This document shows, in pieces, positions 7,594-14,442 of a stretch of 17,640 nt of DNA. Both the position numbers and the translations under genes were made by a program. The notes under the pieces are model-generated. The model was not told the origin of the DNA and searched no databases. It worked only from the letters and a program-made list of their open reading frames with translations. Every line of letters starts with the position of its first letter. Within the stretch, counting starts at the first letter, position 1. Source of the DNA: JBKDZR01 sp047971485 (lineage in GTDB: Bacteria > Pseudomonadota > Alphaproteobacteria > Rhodobacterales > Rhodobacteraceae); assembly GCA_047971485.1 (NCBI GenBank), contig JBKDZR010000127.1, forward strand, positions 1 through 17,640, in the 5' to 3' direction.

Positions 7594-8519
7594 TGGCTGT
7601 TCTTCTTCTGGCCGAGGTCAATGACGGGCATCTTGCCATGGACGCCACCGCCAAAACGGTCAGCGCGGCCAAGGCTTTGGGCGATATCACGGTGCTCTGC
7701 GCCGGCGCGCGGGCAGCCGATGCGGCGAAAGAGGCCGCCACCATCGACGGCGTGGCCAAGGTTCTGTGTGCCGAGGCCGATCTCTATGGCCACCGCCTGG
7801 CCGAGCCAACCGCCGCGTTGATCGTCTCGCTGGCCGGCGACTATGACCATGTCGTCGCCCCTGCCACCACGGATGCCAAAAACATCCTGCCCCGGGTCGC
7901 CGCGCTGCTGGATGTGATGATCCTGACCGATGTCATCGCCCTTGGCGGGCCTGACACGTTCGATCGCCCGATCTCTGCCGGCAACGCCACCCAGACGGTG
8001 AAATCCACGGATGCGAAAAAGGTGCTGACCATCCGCACCTCGACTTTCCAGGCCGCCGGCACCGGCGGGTCCGCCCCGGTTCAGGACATCGCCGCCGCCG
8101 AGGATCCCGCCCTGTCGTCTTGGGTGGCCGACAAGGTGGCCGAAAGCGACCGGCCGGAACTGACCAGCGCCAAGATCGTCGTCTCAGGCGGGCGCGGCGT
8201 CGGATCCGAAGAAGAGTTCAAGATCATCGAATCCCTGGCCGACAAACTGGGCGGCGCCGTCGGTGCCAGCCGCGCAGCGGTGGATTCGGGCTATGCACCC
8301 AATGACTGGCAGGTCGGTCAGACCGGTAAGGTCGTGGCCCCCGATCTCTACATCGCCGTCGGCATTTCCGGCGCGATCCAGCACCTTGCCGGGATGAAGG
8401 ACAGCAAGGTCATCGTCGCGATCAACAAGGACGAAGAGGCCCCCATCTTTCAGGTGGCCGATTACGGGCTGGTCGCCGATTTGTTCAAGGCCGTGCCGGA
8501 ACTGATCGACAAGCTCTGA
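7593..8519 (+). CDS. etfA: Electron transfer flavoprotein subunit alpha
   Basis: The 308-residue alpha subunit that binds FAD, partner of etfB. The C-terminal FAD domain carries SGGRGVGSEEEF (about residues 203-214), DSGYAPNDWQVGQTGKVVAP, then LYIAVGISGAIQHLAGM, the classic ETF-alpha signature, and a final NKDEEAPIFQVADYGLVAD. Length is normal and all motif residues are present. It starts one base inside the etfB stop. Mcd, encoded 6 kb away, belongs to a dehydrogenase class that uses ETF. Some relatives have a 3-hydroxybutyryl-CoA dehydrogenase after etfA; here a convergent acyltransferase gene follows instead, 33 bp away. Confidence 0.97.
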   Translation: MAVLLLAEVNDGHLAMDATAKTVSAAKALGDITVLCAGARAADAAKEAATIDGVAKVLCAEADLYGHRLAEPTAALIVSLAGDYDHVVAPATTDAKNILPRVAALLDVMILTDVIALGGPDTFDRPISAGNATQTVKSTDAKKVLTIRTSTFQAAGTGGSAPVQDIAAAEDPALSSWVADKVAESDRPELTSAKIVVSGGRGVGSEEEFKIIESLADKLGGAVGASRAAVDSGYAPNDWQVGQTGKVVAPDLYIAVGISGAIQHLAGMKDSKVIVAINKDEEAPIFQVADYGLVADLFKAVPELIDKL

Positions 8520-8535
8520 ACCGGGTCTGACCCAC

Positions 8536-8560
8536 GGACGTGGCCCCCCAGGTCACGTCC
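8536..8560. terminator. Hairpin between convergent etfA and acyltransferase genes
   Basis: GGACGTG (8536-8542) and CACGTCC (8554-8560) form a perfect 7-bp stem around an 11-base loop. It sits between the 3' ends of two convergent genes and overlaps the acyltransferase stop. No T-run follows on either strand, so as an intrinsic terminator it would be weak; it may act in both directions or protect mRNA 3' ends. Confidence 0.45.
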
Positions 8561-9431
8561 CTATCGGATCCTGGCCCAGGGCCAGGGTCCGCCCCCGCAG
8601 CCAGGCCATGAAGCCGCGCGGATTGCCTTCCCATTGGCGGATATCCGGCGGCAAAATCGGCGCCCCGATCACCGGTTTCTGCGGCTGGTTCAGGGCGTGC
8701 ACCACCTCATGCAGCAGCAGCCCCTGCCGCAGCACCGCTGAATGTTGCGCCGCAATCTGATAGGCGCGGCTGTTCTGGCCCGGGAAATAGACTGGCAGCA
8801 CCGTCGCCCCGCTGCGCTGGATCAGCTTAGCGGTGAACGGGTTCCAATCAGCTTCACGCGCCGGGCCCAACAGCGTCTTGGCGCTGGCCACCACGCCGGA
8901 CGGAAACAGCACGATCGCCCCGCCATCGGCCAGATGGGCCATGGCCCGGCGGCGCATGTCCAGGTTCTTGGCCAGGGCCTCGGCCTCATGGGGGAAGGGC
9001 ACCGGGATCATGAAGCGCGATACCTCGGCCACGCCGGTCAACAGGGATCGGGTGAGGATCCGGTAATCCACACGCACCTGGCCGATCAGCGCCGCCAGCA
9101 CCATCCCGTCCACCAGACCATGGGGATGATTGGCCACAACCACCAGCGGCCCTTCGCGCGGGATATGGCGGATCTGGGCCGCAGGCGTGTCGATGCGGAT
9201 TCCCATCACCGCCAATGCCCGATCCCAAAAGGCCTGCCCTTCGGGCACGCCCAGGCGCTCAAACCGGCGGATCAGGCGCAACAGCGTGATCTTGCCCGTC
9301 GCCCATTCCATGGCCCGGATCGTCCGCGCCGTCAGCGGATTGTCGAAGGTCGTCGCATAGGACAGCTTGCGCTTGTCATAAGGCACATAAACGGTCGGAG
9401 ACTCTGTGCTGATATCGGCCGTCTTCACCAC
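8553..9431 (-). CDS. Lysophospholipid acyltransferase-like protein (PlsC/OlsA superfamily)
   Basis: A 292-residue acyltransferase likely acting at the inner membrane on a lysolipid. Motif I is NHPHGLVDG, with His102 and Asp108 as the catalytic pair; the spacing H-x5-D is that of the OlsA/haemolysin-like branch (NHPxGxxDG) rather than the H-x4-D of classical PlsC. The block FPSG at about 176-179 corresponds to motif III. The segment PVYFPGQNSRAYQIA follows, again typical of that branch. The substrate could be a lysophospholipid or lyso-ornithine lipid; sequence alone does not decide. The start is set at GTG 9431 (a second GTG follows directly at 9428). A longer frame from 9518 would overlap HPr by 47 bp and adds no family-like residues. 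It is the last gene of the hprK-rapZ-EIIA-HPr operon, 40 bp after the HPr stop. Confidence 0.85.
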   Translation of the reverse strand: MVKTADISTESPTVYVPYDKRKLSYATTFDNPLTARTIRAMEWATGKITLLRLIRRFERLGVPEGQAFWDRALAVMGIRIDTPAAQIRHIPREGPLVVVANHPHGLVDGMVLAALIGQVRVDYRILTRSLLTGVAEVSRFMIPVPFPHEAEALAKNLDMRRRAMAHLADGGAIVLFPSGVVASAKTLLGPAREADWNPFTAKLIQRSGATVLPVYFPGQNSRAYQIAAQHSAVLRQGLLLHEVVHALNQPQKPVIGAPILPPDIRQWEGNPRGFMAWLRGRTLALGQDPIGT

Positions 9432-9471
9432 ACCGCCCCATTCCCCATCGCGCCAGCCGCCCCCGGATGGT

Positions 9472-9750
9472 CTACATATCTTCGCCAAACCGGTCAGCGA
9501 CCAGCTTTTCCAACGCATCCGCCAATTCCAGGGCCTGGGCGCCGCGAGTCTCGATCTCGATCGCTGTGCCCTTGGAGGCCGCCAGCATCAGCAGCCCCAT
9601 GATACTGTCCCCCGAGGCCGACATGCCATTGCGCGACACCTCGGCATCGGCATCGAAACCTTCGACCGTCTCGACCAGCTTGGCCGAGGCCCGTGCGTGC
9701 AGCCCCTTTTCGTTGACAATCTGGCAGGTGCGTCGGATTCTATCGTTCAT
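9472..9750 (-). CDS. ptsH: HPr, phosphocarrier protein of the PTS
   Basis: HPr carries phosphate from Enzyme I (on histidine) and can be phosphorylated on serine by HprK. This 92-residue protein has the active-site block NEKGLHARAS with His18 (equivalent to His15) and the regulatory site GDSIMGLLML with Ser49 (equivalent to Ser46). Keeping this serine fits the presence of hprK in the same operon. Length is normal. No Enzyme I gene is in the window. The start is 22 bp after the EIIA stop, with a weak Shine-Dalgarno. In alphaproteobacteria this HPr usually works in a regulatory PTS rather than in sugar import. Confidence 0.95.
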   Translation of the reverse strand: MNDRIRRTCQIVNEKGLHARASAKLVETVEGFDADAEVSRNGMSASGDSIMGLLMLAASKGTAIEIETRGAQALELADALEKLVADRFGEDM

Positions 9751-9772
9751 CTTGGCCCGTTCTGTTCAGCGT

Positions 9773-10165
9773 TCAGTCGTCATAGACATTAAGGCTGTCG
9801 ATATATTTGCGCCCGGCATCACGGGCACCGCTTACCGCTTCGTCCAACGAACGAGCGCGCAACTTCACCAATTTTATGAGCATCGGAAGATTGGCACCAT
9901 ACAAGATACGCCGGTCCTGCTGGATGCACGCTGGCAGCGACAGATTGGAGGGCGATCCGCCAAACATATCCGTGACCAGAACAACCCCCTGCCCTGCATC
10001 AACCGCATCGGCGGCGGCGCGGATCTCGGCCATCTTGTCGGCCCGGTCCTCGCGGACCCCGATGCTGATGGCGCGCATCCCCGGCTGACGACCCAGCACA
10101 TGTTCGACTGCGGCCAGATATTCGCGGGCCAACCCGCCATGTGCGACGATGACGATCCCGATCAT
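9773..10165 (-). CDS. manX: PTS EIIA component, mannose family
   Basis: A 130-residue stand-alone EIIA-Man-type domain. It accepts phosphate from HPr on His9 in MIGIVIVAHGGLA; the conserved block LVTDMFGGSPSN around residues 65-76 is the other family hallmark. No EIIB, EIIC or EIID gene is in the window, so it probably serves in signalling, as proposed for S. meliloti ManX and related proteins. Its ATG overlaps the rapZ stop by 4 bp (ATGA), showing translational coupling. Confidence 0.94.
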   Translation of the reverse strand: MIGIVIVAHGGLAREYLAAVEHVLGRQPGMRAISIGVREDRADKMAEIRAAADAVDAGQGVVLVTDMFGGSPSNLSLPACIQQDRRILYGANLPMLIKLVKLRARSLDEAVSGARDAGRKYIDSLNVYDD

Positions 10166-11079
10166 GCCGCCGTCCCGTGATCAGGACGCAGCGTCAGGGC
10201 CGCCTTGCGTTCCAATTCGTGATGCCGAATGTTCACACCCCATCCAGACGCTTGCAAAGACGCGCCCAGCCGTTCCACCATCGCGACGGACCGGTGCTGC
10301 CCACCGGTGCAACCGAACCCGATGGTCAGATGGGCCTTGCCCTCTTCCATATAGGCCGGCAGGAGGAACCCGACCATATCTCCGACGTAACGGAAAAAAC
10401 GCGCAAAGCGCGGATCCTCGGCAATATAGGCCGCCACGCGGGGGTCGCGCCCGTCACATCCGCGCAGCCGGGGATCCCAATAGGGGTTGCGCAGAAAGCG
10501 ACAGTCGAACACCGTGTCGATCCCTCGCGGCATGCCCCGCTTGTAGGAAAAAGAGTTCAGCGACACGGCCAACCGCTTACCCGTTGCCGGATCGAACCAC
10601 CGGGCCAGTTCGGCACGCAGATCATGCGGGGTCAGTTCCGACGTGTCGATCAGGATATCCGCGTGATCGCGCACCGGCGCCAACAGCCCCGATTCCCGAT
10701 CTATCCCATCCATCGGCGCCTCAGCCGGGGCCAGCGGATGACGGCGGCGGGTTTCTGAAAACCGACGTTCCAGCACATCCGCCCGACAATCGAGATACAG
10801 CACCTCGACCTGCACCTCCCGCGCGCGCAGCCAGTCCACCAGATCCAGGAAGGCACGGCTGCTGAAATCCCGGTTGCGCGTATCGATGCCCAGCACCAGC
10901 ACCCGATCAAGCGCCGGCCCCTCGATCAGTCGCGGGACAAGGCTGAGCGGCAAGTTGTCGATCGCTTCGCAGTCAAGGTCTTCCAAGGCCCGCACAGCGG
11001 TTGCGCGTCCGGCGCCAGAGGGCCCGGTCACCAGAACGAAGCGGAATTTGCCGCGCGGATGCAATGGGTCGTCAGTCAC
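10162..11079 (-). CDS. rapZ: RapZ/YvcJ family nucleotide-binding protein
   Basis: In E. coli RapZ binds glucosamine-6-phosphate and guides RNase E to the GlmZ/GlmY small RNAs; alphaproteobacterial roles are less clear. The 305-residue length fits. The N-terminal nucleotide-binding motif is GPSGAGRAT at residues 19-27: the Walker lysine is Arg25, and the following Ser/Thr is Ala26. AIDNLPLSLVPRL follows. The C-terminal domain has the family blocks NSFSYKRGMPRGIDTVFDCR, FLRNPYWDPRLR and IGFGCTGGQHRSVA, the last contributing the ligand-binding Cys/Thr/His/Arg set. The start codon is GTG and overlaps the end of hprK by 8 bp; the stop overlaps EIIA by 4 bp. An Arg in the Walker A motif may be common among alphaproteobacterial RapZ proteins (from memory); the Ala next to it is worth comparison. 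Confidence 0.94.
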   Translation of the reverse strand: MTDDPLHPRGKFRFVLVTGPSGAGRATAVRALEDLDCEAIDNLPLSLVPRLIEGPALDRVLVLGIDTRNRDFSSRAFLDLVDWLRAREVQVEVLYLDCRADVLERRFSETRRRHPLAPAEAPMDGIDRESGLLAPVRDHADILIDTSELTPHDLRAELARWFDPATGKRLAVSLNSFSYKRGMPRGIDTVFDCRFLRNPYWDPRLRGCDGRDPRVAAYIAEDPRFARFFRYVGDMVGFLLPAYMEEGKAHLTIGFGCTGGQHRSVAMVERLGASLQASGWGVNIRHHELERKAALTLRPDHGTAA

Positions 11080-11593
11080 AGGTCCAATCCGTTGTCCCCC
11101 TGGCCAGTTGCAGGACCGCCGCCGCCATGGGGCAATCCTGGCTCCGGTGTATCAACTTAATCTCCTGGCCGAGTATGCACCGGCTGCGAGGATGCGGAAG
11201 TCGTTCATAACTGTTGCGCGAAAGATCCACTACCAGCCGCAAGCGGGCGGATCCGGCCGGCAAGACCGGCAACAGCCCAATGCCCCGCGCCTCGATTCTG
11301 GGCGGCAAGGTCTTGGGCGCCTCTAGGAGTAGCACATCGCCCTGCCGCCGGACCAGCGTCCGGTCATCCGCGATCAGCCCAGCCCCCAGGGCCATCAATT
11401 CTAACGCCAGTGCCGATTTTCCGGAACCGGACGGGCCCAGAATGGCGATCCCACAATCTGCCACGACCACGGAACTGGCATGCAACACGATTTCCGCACT
11501 GTCCGGAACCGAAAGGGGCTGACTGTCCATCACGCGGCGACCAACCTGGTTGTTGCAGATTTGACGGAGCGGTCCCCCGACAGAACACAACAT
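11072..11593 (-). CDS. hprK: HPr kinase, short alphaproteobacterial form
   Basis: HprK phosphorylates HPr on its regulatory serine. This is the short form, lacking the N-terminal domain of Firmicutes HPrK/P. In the 173-residue reading, the P-loop GPSGSGKS is at residues 53-60, the Asp pair in LIADDRT at ~75-81, and the family signature appears as EARGIGLL. From ATG 11593 the gene starts 3 bp after the stop of the chvI-like gene, with only a weak GGA before it. A second in-frame ATG at 11530 would give 152 residues, closer to the usual family N-terminus, but has no Shine-Dalgarno. I keep the longer form because of translational coupling; the choice is about even. The extra residues 1-21 have no resemblance to a kinase or sensor that I can see. 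Confidence 0.9.
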   Translation of the reverse strand: MLCSVGGPLRQICNNQVGRRVMDSQPLSVPDSAEIVLHASSVVVADCGIAILGPSGSGKSALALELMALGAGLIADDRTLVRRQGDVLLLEAPKTLPPRIEARGIGLLPVLPAGSARLRLVVDLSRNSYERLPHPRSRCILGQEIKLIHRSQDCPMAAAVLQLARGTTDWTCD

Positions 11594-11596
11594 GGT

Positions 11597-12337
11597 TCAT
11601 TCCGGGGGCGGCGCAAAGCTGTATCCAACACCATAAAGGGTTCTGATCGCCGAAAACTGCGGGTCCATACGGCGCAGCTTCTGGCGCAGGCGTTTAATAT
11701 GGCTGTCGATCGTGCGATCGGTCACATCCAGCCGATTTTCACCGACCACATCCATCAACTGCCCGCGGCTCTTGACGAAACCGGGACGCATCGCCAGCGC
11801 CACCAGGAGGCGCATTTCCGTTTCGCTCATGCTGACAGGTTGGTTGCGCCACTGCACTTCGCGGCGTTCCAGATCAATCTTCAACGGCCCCCGGCGCAAC
11901 AGGTTCCGGGTCGCGCCATCCCCAGCGGTCCCCGCCCGATGCCGCCTGACCAACGCGCGCAGCCGCATCGCCGTGACCCGGGGATCATCCCCGGATCCGA
12001 CATAGCCATCGGCCCCGGCCGCCAGACAGGACAGTTCTCCAACCTCGGCGCCGGTCGCCAGTTCCGCGCCGGCGCGTACGGCAGCAACGACAGGAACCGG
12101 CCAGGTTTCGCGCAACCGAGCGATGGCCGACAGATCCTCGGGATGACCAACAGACAGGAAGATAAGGTCCGGCTCGGCATCGCCGGCGGATCGACAGCCG
12201 GCCTCATCCCGCCAGATGGCCCGGTCGAATTCGCGCTTCAGCCGTTCCGGCACCGCATCGCGCGGCCCCACAACGACAATCAGAACCTGAGTGTCGTTAT
12301 CGGCGGCACGTTCCGCCCATCCCTGTTCCGATCCCAT
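11597..12337 (-). CDS. ChvI-like OmpR-family regulator with degenerate receiver domain
   Basis: A 246-residue protein. Residues ~148-246 are an intact OmpR-type winged helix of the ChvI kind: MSETEMRLLVALAMRPG, the recognition helix DRTIDSHIKRLRQKL and the wing IRTLYGVGYSF. Residues ~17-130 keep the receiver strand pattern (VLIVVV, PDLIFLSV, VPVVAAV, ADGYVG) in one frame, but the conserved residues are gone. The acidic pair after strand 1 reads VVVGPRD; the phospho-Asp is Ser62; the strand 4 Thr/Ser is Ala or Val; the strand 5 Lys is Ser115. Phosphorylation as in a normal response regulator is therefore unlikely. Canonical ChvI acts with the sensor kinase ChvG, usually encoded next to it; here hprK follows after 3 bp and no kinase gene is present. 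AAGGGG lies 5 bases before the ATG. It is divergent from pckA across a 287-bp intergenic region. Confidence 0.88.
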   Translation of the reverse strand: MGSEQGWAERAADNDTQVLIVVVGPRDAVPERLKREFDRAIWRDEAGCRSAGDAEPDLIFLSVGHPEDLSAIARLRETWPVPVVAAVRAGAELATGAEVGELSCLAAGADGYVGSGDDPRVTAMRLRALVRRHRAGTAGDGATRNLLRRGPLKIDLERREVQWRNQPVSMSETEMRLLVALAMRPGFVKSRGQLMDVVGENRLDVTDRTIDSHIKRLRQKLRRMDPQFSAIRTLYGVGYSFAPPPE

Positions 12338-12447
12338 TTCAACCCCTTTGGCCCGTCCAACCCCCGCGAATCACCCACCGCAAGCCTATCGAGACTGACC
12401 CCATCAGCATTTACAGGGACTGAACGCCGTCGGATGTCTGACATTAT

Positions 12448-12479
12448 GGTTGCGCAAACATGATGCTGGTTGCGCTAAC
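12448..12479. promoter_or_regulatory. Paired TTGCGC repeats, candidate operator for pckA
   Basis: GGTTGCGCAAAC (12448-12459) and GGTTGCGCTAAC (12468-12479) are direct repeats that differ at one base and start 20 bp apart, about two helical turns, so a protein could bind both on one face of the DNA. The first copy contains the palindrome TTGCGCAA; the second, with one more C, has GGTT and AACC ends. They lie 37-76 bp upstream of the candidate pckA -10 element, a usual position for an activator. The binding protein is not known from sequence: candidates are the ChvI-like regulator next door or a LacI-type regulator such as CceR, known to act on central carbon genes including pckA in Rhodobacter. 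Confidence 0.5.
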
Positions 12480-12515
12480 CTTATGACACACTCCTGTTTC
12501 CGTTCTTTTGCACCG

Positions 12516-12524
12516 TGTTATAGA
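12516..12524 (+). promoter_or_regulatory. Candidate extended -10 promoter element of pckA
   Basis: TGTTATAGA contains an extended -10 (TG, one base, TATAGA). No good -35 stands 16-18 bp upstream (best is a poor GTTTCC), which fits an activator-dependent promoter. Transcription would begin near 12531 and give a leader of about 94 bases before the pckA start. Confidence 0.4.
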
Positions 12525-12612
12525 CACTGCGGGAGATTGCTGGATTCCGGGGCCGTATGAACGTTGCCCGGGGCCGGCCCGAAACCTTCATATAAATCCG
12601 CGTGGCGGTGGC

Positions 12613-12617
12613 AGGAG
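12613..12617 (+). promoter_or_regulatory. Ribosome binding site of pckA
   Basis: AGGAG at 12613-12617 precedes three ATG codons in a row (12619, 12622, 12625) with spacings of 1, 4 and 7 bases. Only the third has the usual spacing, and it gives the family's standard 532-residue protein. Confidence 0.65.
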
Positions 12618-12624
12618 CATGATG

Positions 12625-14223
12625 ATGACTCAAGGACGGGTGAACCCTTCCCAACGGCTTGAAGACCAGGGCATGACGGGTCTCGGCGCGGTATACTATA
12701 ACCTGACCGAACCGGCGCTGCTTGAACATGCTGTGCGCAACGGTGAGGGCACCATGGGCCAGGGCGGCACGATCATGGCCACGACCGGCCAGTTCACCGG
12801 CCGCTCGCCCCAGGACAAGTTCACCGTCCGCACGCCGCTGACCGAGAACACGATCTGGTGGGAAAACAACGCCCCCATGTCACCTGAACATTTCGATCAG
12901 CTGCACACCGATATGCTGGCGCATATGAAGGGCCGCGATTACTATGTTCAGGACGTGGCCGTGGGCGCCGATCCGGCCCACCAGCTGAACGTCCGGCTGA
13001 TCACCGAACTGGCCTGGCACAGCCTGTTCATCCGCCACATGTTCCGCGTCCTGCCCCGCAAAGAGCTGGACAGCTTCGAACAGGGCTTTACCGTCATCAA
13101 CTGCCCCAGCTTCAAGGCCGATCCCGCGCGCCATGGCTGCCGTTCGGAAACCGTGATCGCGGTGAATTTCGATCGCCGGATGATCCTGGTCGGCAACACC
13201 GAATATGCCGGCGAGAACAAGAAGGGCATCTTCGGCGTGATGAACTATCTGCTGCCGGAAAAAGGCGTGATGCCGATGCATTGCTCGGCCAACCACGCCA
13301 TCGACAATCCGGTGGACAGCGCCGTGTTCTTCGGCCTGTCGGGCACCGGCAAGACCACCCTGTCCAACGACCCGGGCCGGACGCTGGTCGGCGACGATGA
13401 ACACGGCTGGACCGACAAGGGCATCTTCAACTTCGAAGGCGGCTGCTACCCCAAGACGATCAACCTGCGTCGCGAAGCCGAACCCGAGATCTATGACGCC
13501 ACCACCACCTTCGGCACCGTCATCGAGAACATGGTCTTCGATCCCGAAACCCTGGAACTGGATTACGACGACGAAAGCCTGACGGCCAACATGCGTTGCG
13601 CCTATTCGATGGACATCATCAAGAACGCATCGCCGACCGGCCTGGCCGGGCATCCCAAGAACATCATCATGCTGACCTGCGATGCCTTTGGTGTCATGCC
13701 GCCGATCGCCCGGCTGTCTCCGGCGCAGGCCATGTACCACTTCCTGTCTGGCTTTACCTCGAAAACCCCCGGGACCGAACGTGGCGTGGTCGAACCGACC
13801 CCGACCTTCTCGACCTGCTTTGGCGCGCCCTTCATGCCGCGCCGCCCCGAGGTGTACGGCAAACTGCTGCGCGAAAAGATCTCGTCCCATGGTGCGACCT
13901 GCTGGCTGGTGAACACCGGCTGGACCGGTGGCAAGTTCGGCGCCGGCAAGCGGATGCCGATCAAGGCCACCCGCGCCCTGCTGACCGCCGCGCTGGACGG
14001 ATCGCTGAATGAAGCCAGCTTCCGCAAGGATCCCAATTTCGGCTTTGAGGTGCCTGTCGAGGTGCCCGGCGTTGAGGCCGGCCTGCTGGATCCGCGTTCG
14101 ACCTGGGCCGATGGCGCCGCCTATGACGCCCAGGCCCAAAAGCTGGTCGACATGTTCGCCGAGAATTTCGAACAATATGTAGCCCATATCGATGACGACG
14201 TGAAAGCGGTGGCGATCGGCTGA
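12625..14223 (+). CDS. pckA: Phosphoenolpyruvate carboxykinase (ATP)
   Basis: Converts oxaloacetate and ATP to phosphoenolpyruvate, CO2 and ADP, the entry step of gluconeogenesis from TCA intermediates. From the third ATG the product is 532 residues, the normal size for the ATP-type enzyme. TGRSPQDKF near residues 57-65 is the substrate-site signature; the kinase-1a P-loop GLSGTGKTT is at 237-245, followed by the metal-site block LVGDDEHGW and the segment FNFEGGCYPKTINL, then the adenine-binding region near the C-terminus with NTGWTGGKFGAGKRMPI. All blocks are intact. The gene is divergent from the chvI-like regulator, as in many alphaproteobacteria where pckA and chvI are neighbours, and is followed by a strong terminator. 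Regulation probably runs through the repeats at 12448-12479. Confidence 0.97.
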   Translation: MTQGRVNPSQRLEDQGMTGLGAVYYNLTEPALLEHAVRNGEGTMGQGGTIMATTGQFTGRSPQDKFTVRTPLTENTIWWENNAPMSPEHFDQLHTDMLAHMKGRDYYVQDVAVGADPAHQLNVRLITELAWHSLFIRHMFRVLPRKELDSFEQGFTVINCPSFKADPARHGCRSETVIAVNFDRRMILVGNTEYAGENKKGIFGVMNYLLPEKGVMPMHCSANHAIDNPVDSAVFFGLSGTGKTTLSNDPGRTLVGDDEHGWTDKGIFNFEGGCYPKTINLRREAEPEIYDATTTFGTVIENMVFDPETLELDYDDESLTANMRCAYSMDIIKNASPTGLAGHPKNIIMLTCDAFGVMPPIARLSPAQAMYHFLSGFTSKTPGTERGVVEPTPTFSTCFGAPFMPRRPEVYGKLLREKISSHGATCWLVNTGWTGGKFGAGKRMPIKATRALLTAALDGSLNEASFRKDPNFGFEVPVEVPGVEAGLLDPRSTWADGAAYDAQAQKLVDMFAENFEQYVAHIDDDVKAVAIG

Positions 14224-14244
14224 TCCCCCCGCATCCGGCAAGAC

Positions 14245-14275
14245 GAAACGCCTCGGCCCCGCGCCGGGGCGTTTC
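14245..14275 (+). terminator. Intrinsic terminator after pckA
   Basis: GAAACGCCTCGGC and GCCGGGGCGTTTC pair along 13 positions (one T-G wobble) around the 5-base loop CCCGC. The stem is GC-rich and ends in TTTC, followed by TCGTATAT, a broken T-run. It begins 21 bp after the pckA stop and should separate pckA from mcd. Confidence 0.8.
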
Positions 14276-14306
14276 TCGTATATGCCCGCCGCGCCAAGCG
14301 CAAACC

Positions 14307-14336
14307 TTCGGAAAATTGCGACACGCGGCGTATATT
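14307..14336 (+). promoter_or_regulatory. Candidate promoter of mcd with dyads
   Basis: TTCGGA (14307-14312), an 18-base spacer and TATATT (14331-14336) make a fair sigma-70-like promoter, which would give a leader of about 100 bases. The -10 box is flanked by an inverted repeat, TGCGA (14317-14321) and TCGCA (14336-14340). A second one, TTATTG (14352-14357) and CAATAA (14371-14376), lies just downstream, where a repressor could act. An alternative promoter is TTGTGC (14388-14393), 17 bases, TATGCA (14411-14416). None is proven. Confidence 0.35.
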
Positions 14337-14442
14337 CGCAGCAATGGGTTATTATTGTTCGATTTTAAGGCAATAAACGAAAATTTCTTGTGCTGCGCGC
14401 GCGAAATGACTATGCACATGCAGAAATGAGAGGATCGGATAG

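Noticed and set aside
11531..11593. Remnant of chvG in the N-terminal extension of hprK
   Set aside because: The 21 extra codons show no histidine-kinase motif; too short to judge and more likely just upstream frame.
12880..14241. Open frame of 453 codons on the minus strand
   Set aside because: Antisense to pckA; low-complexity Gly/Ala/His/Asp content and no domain.
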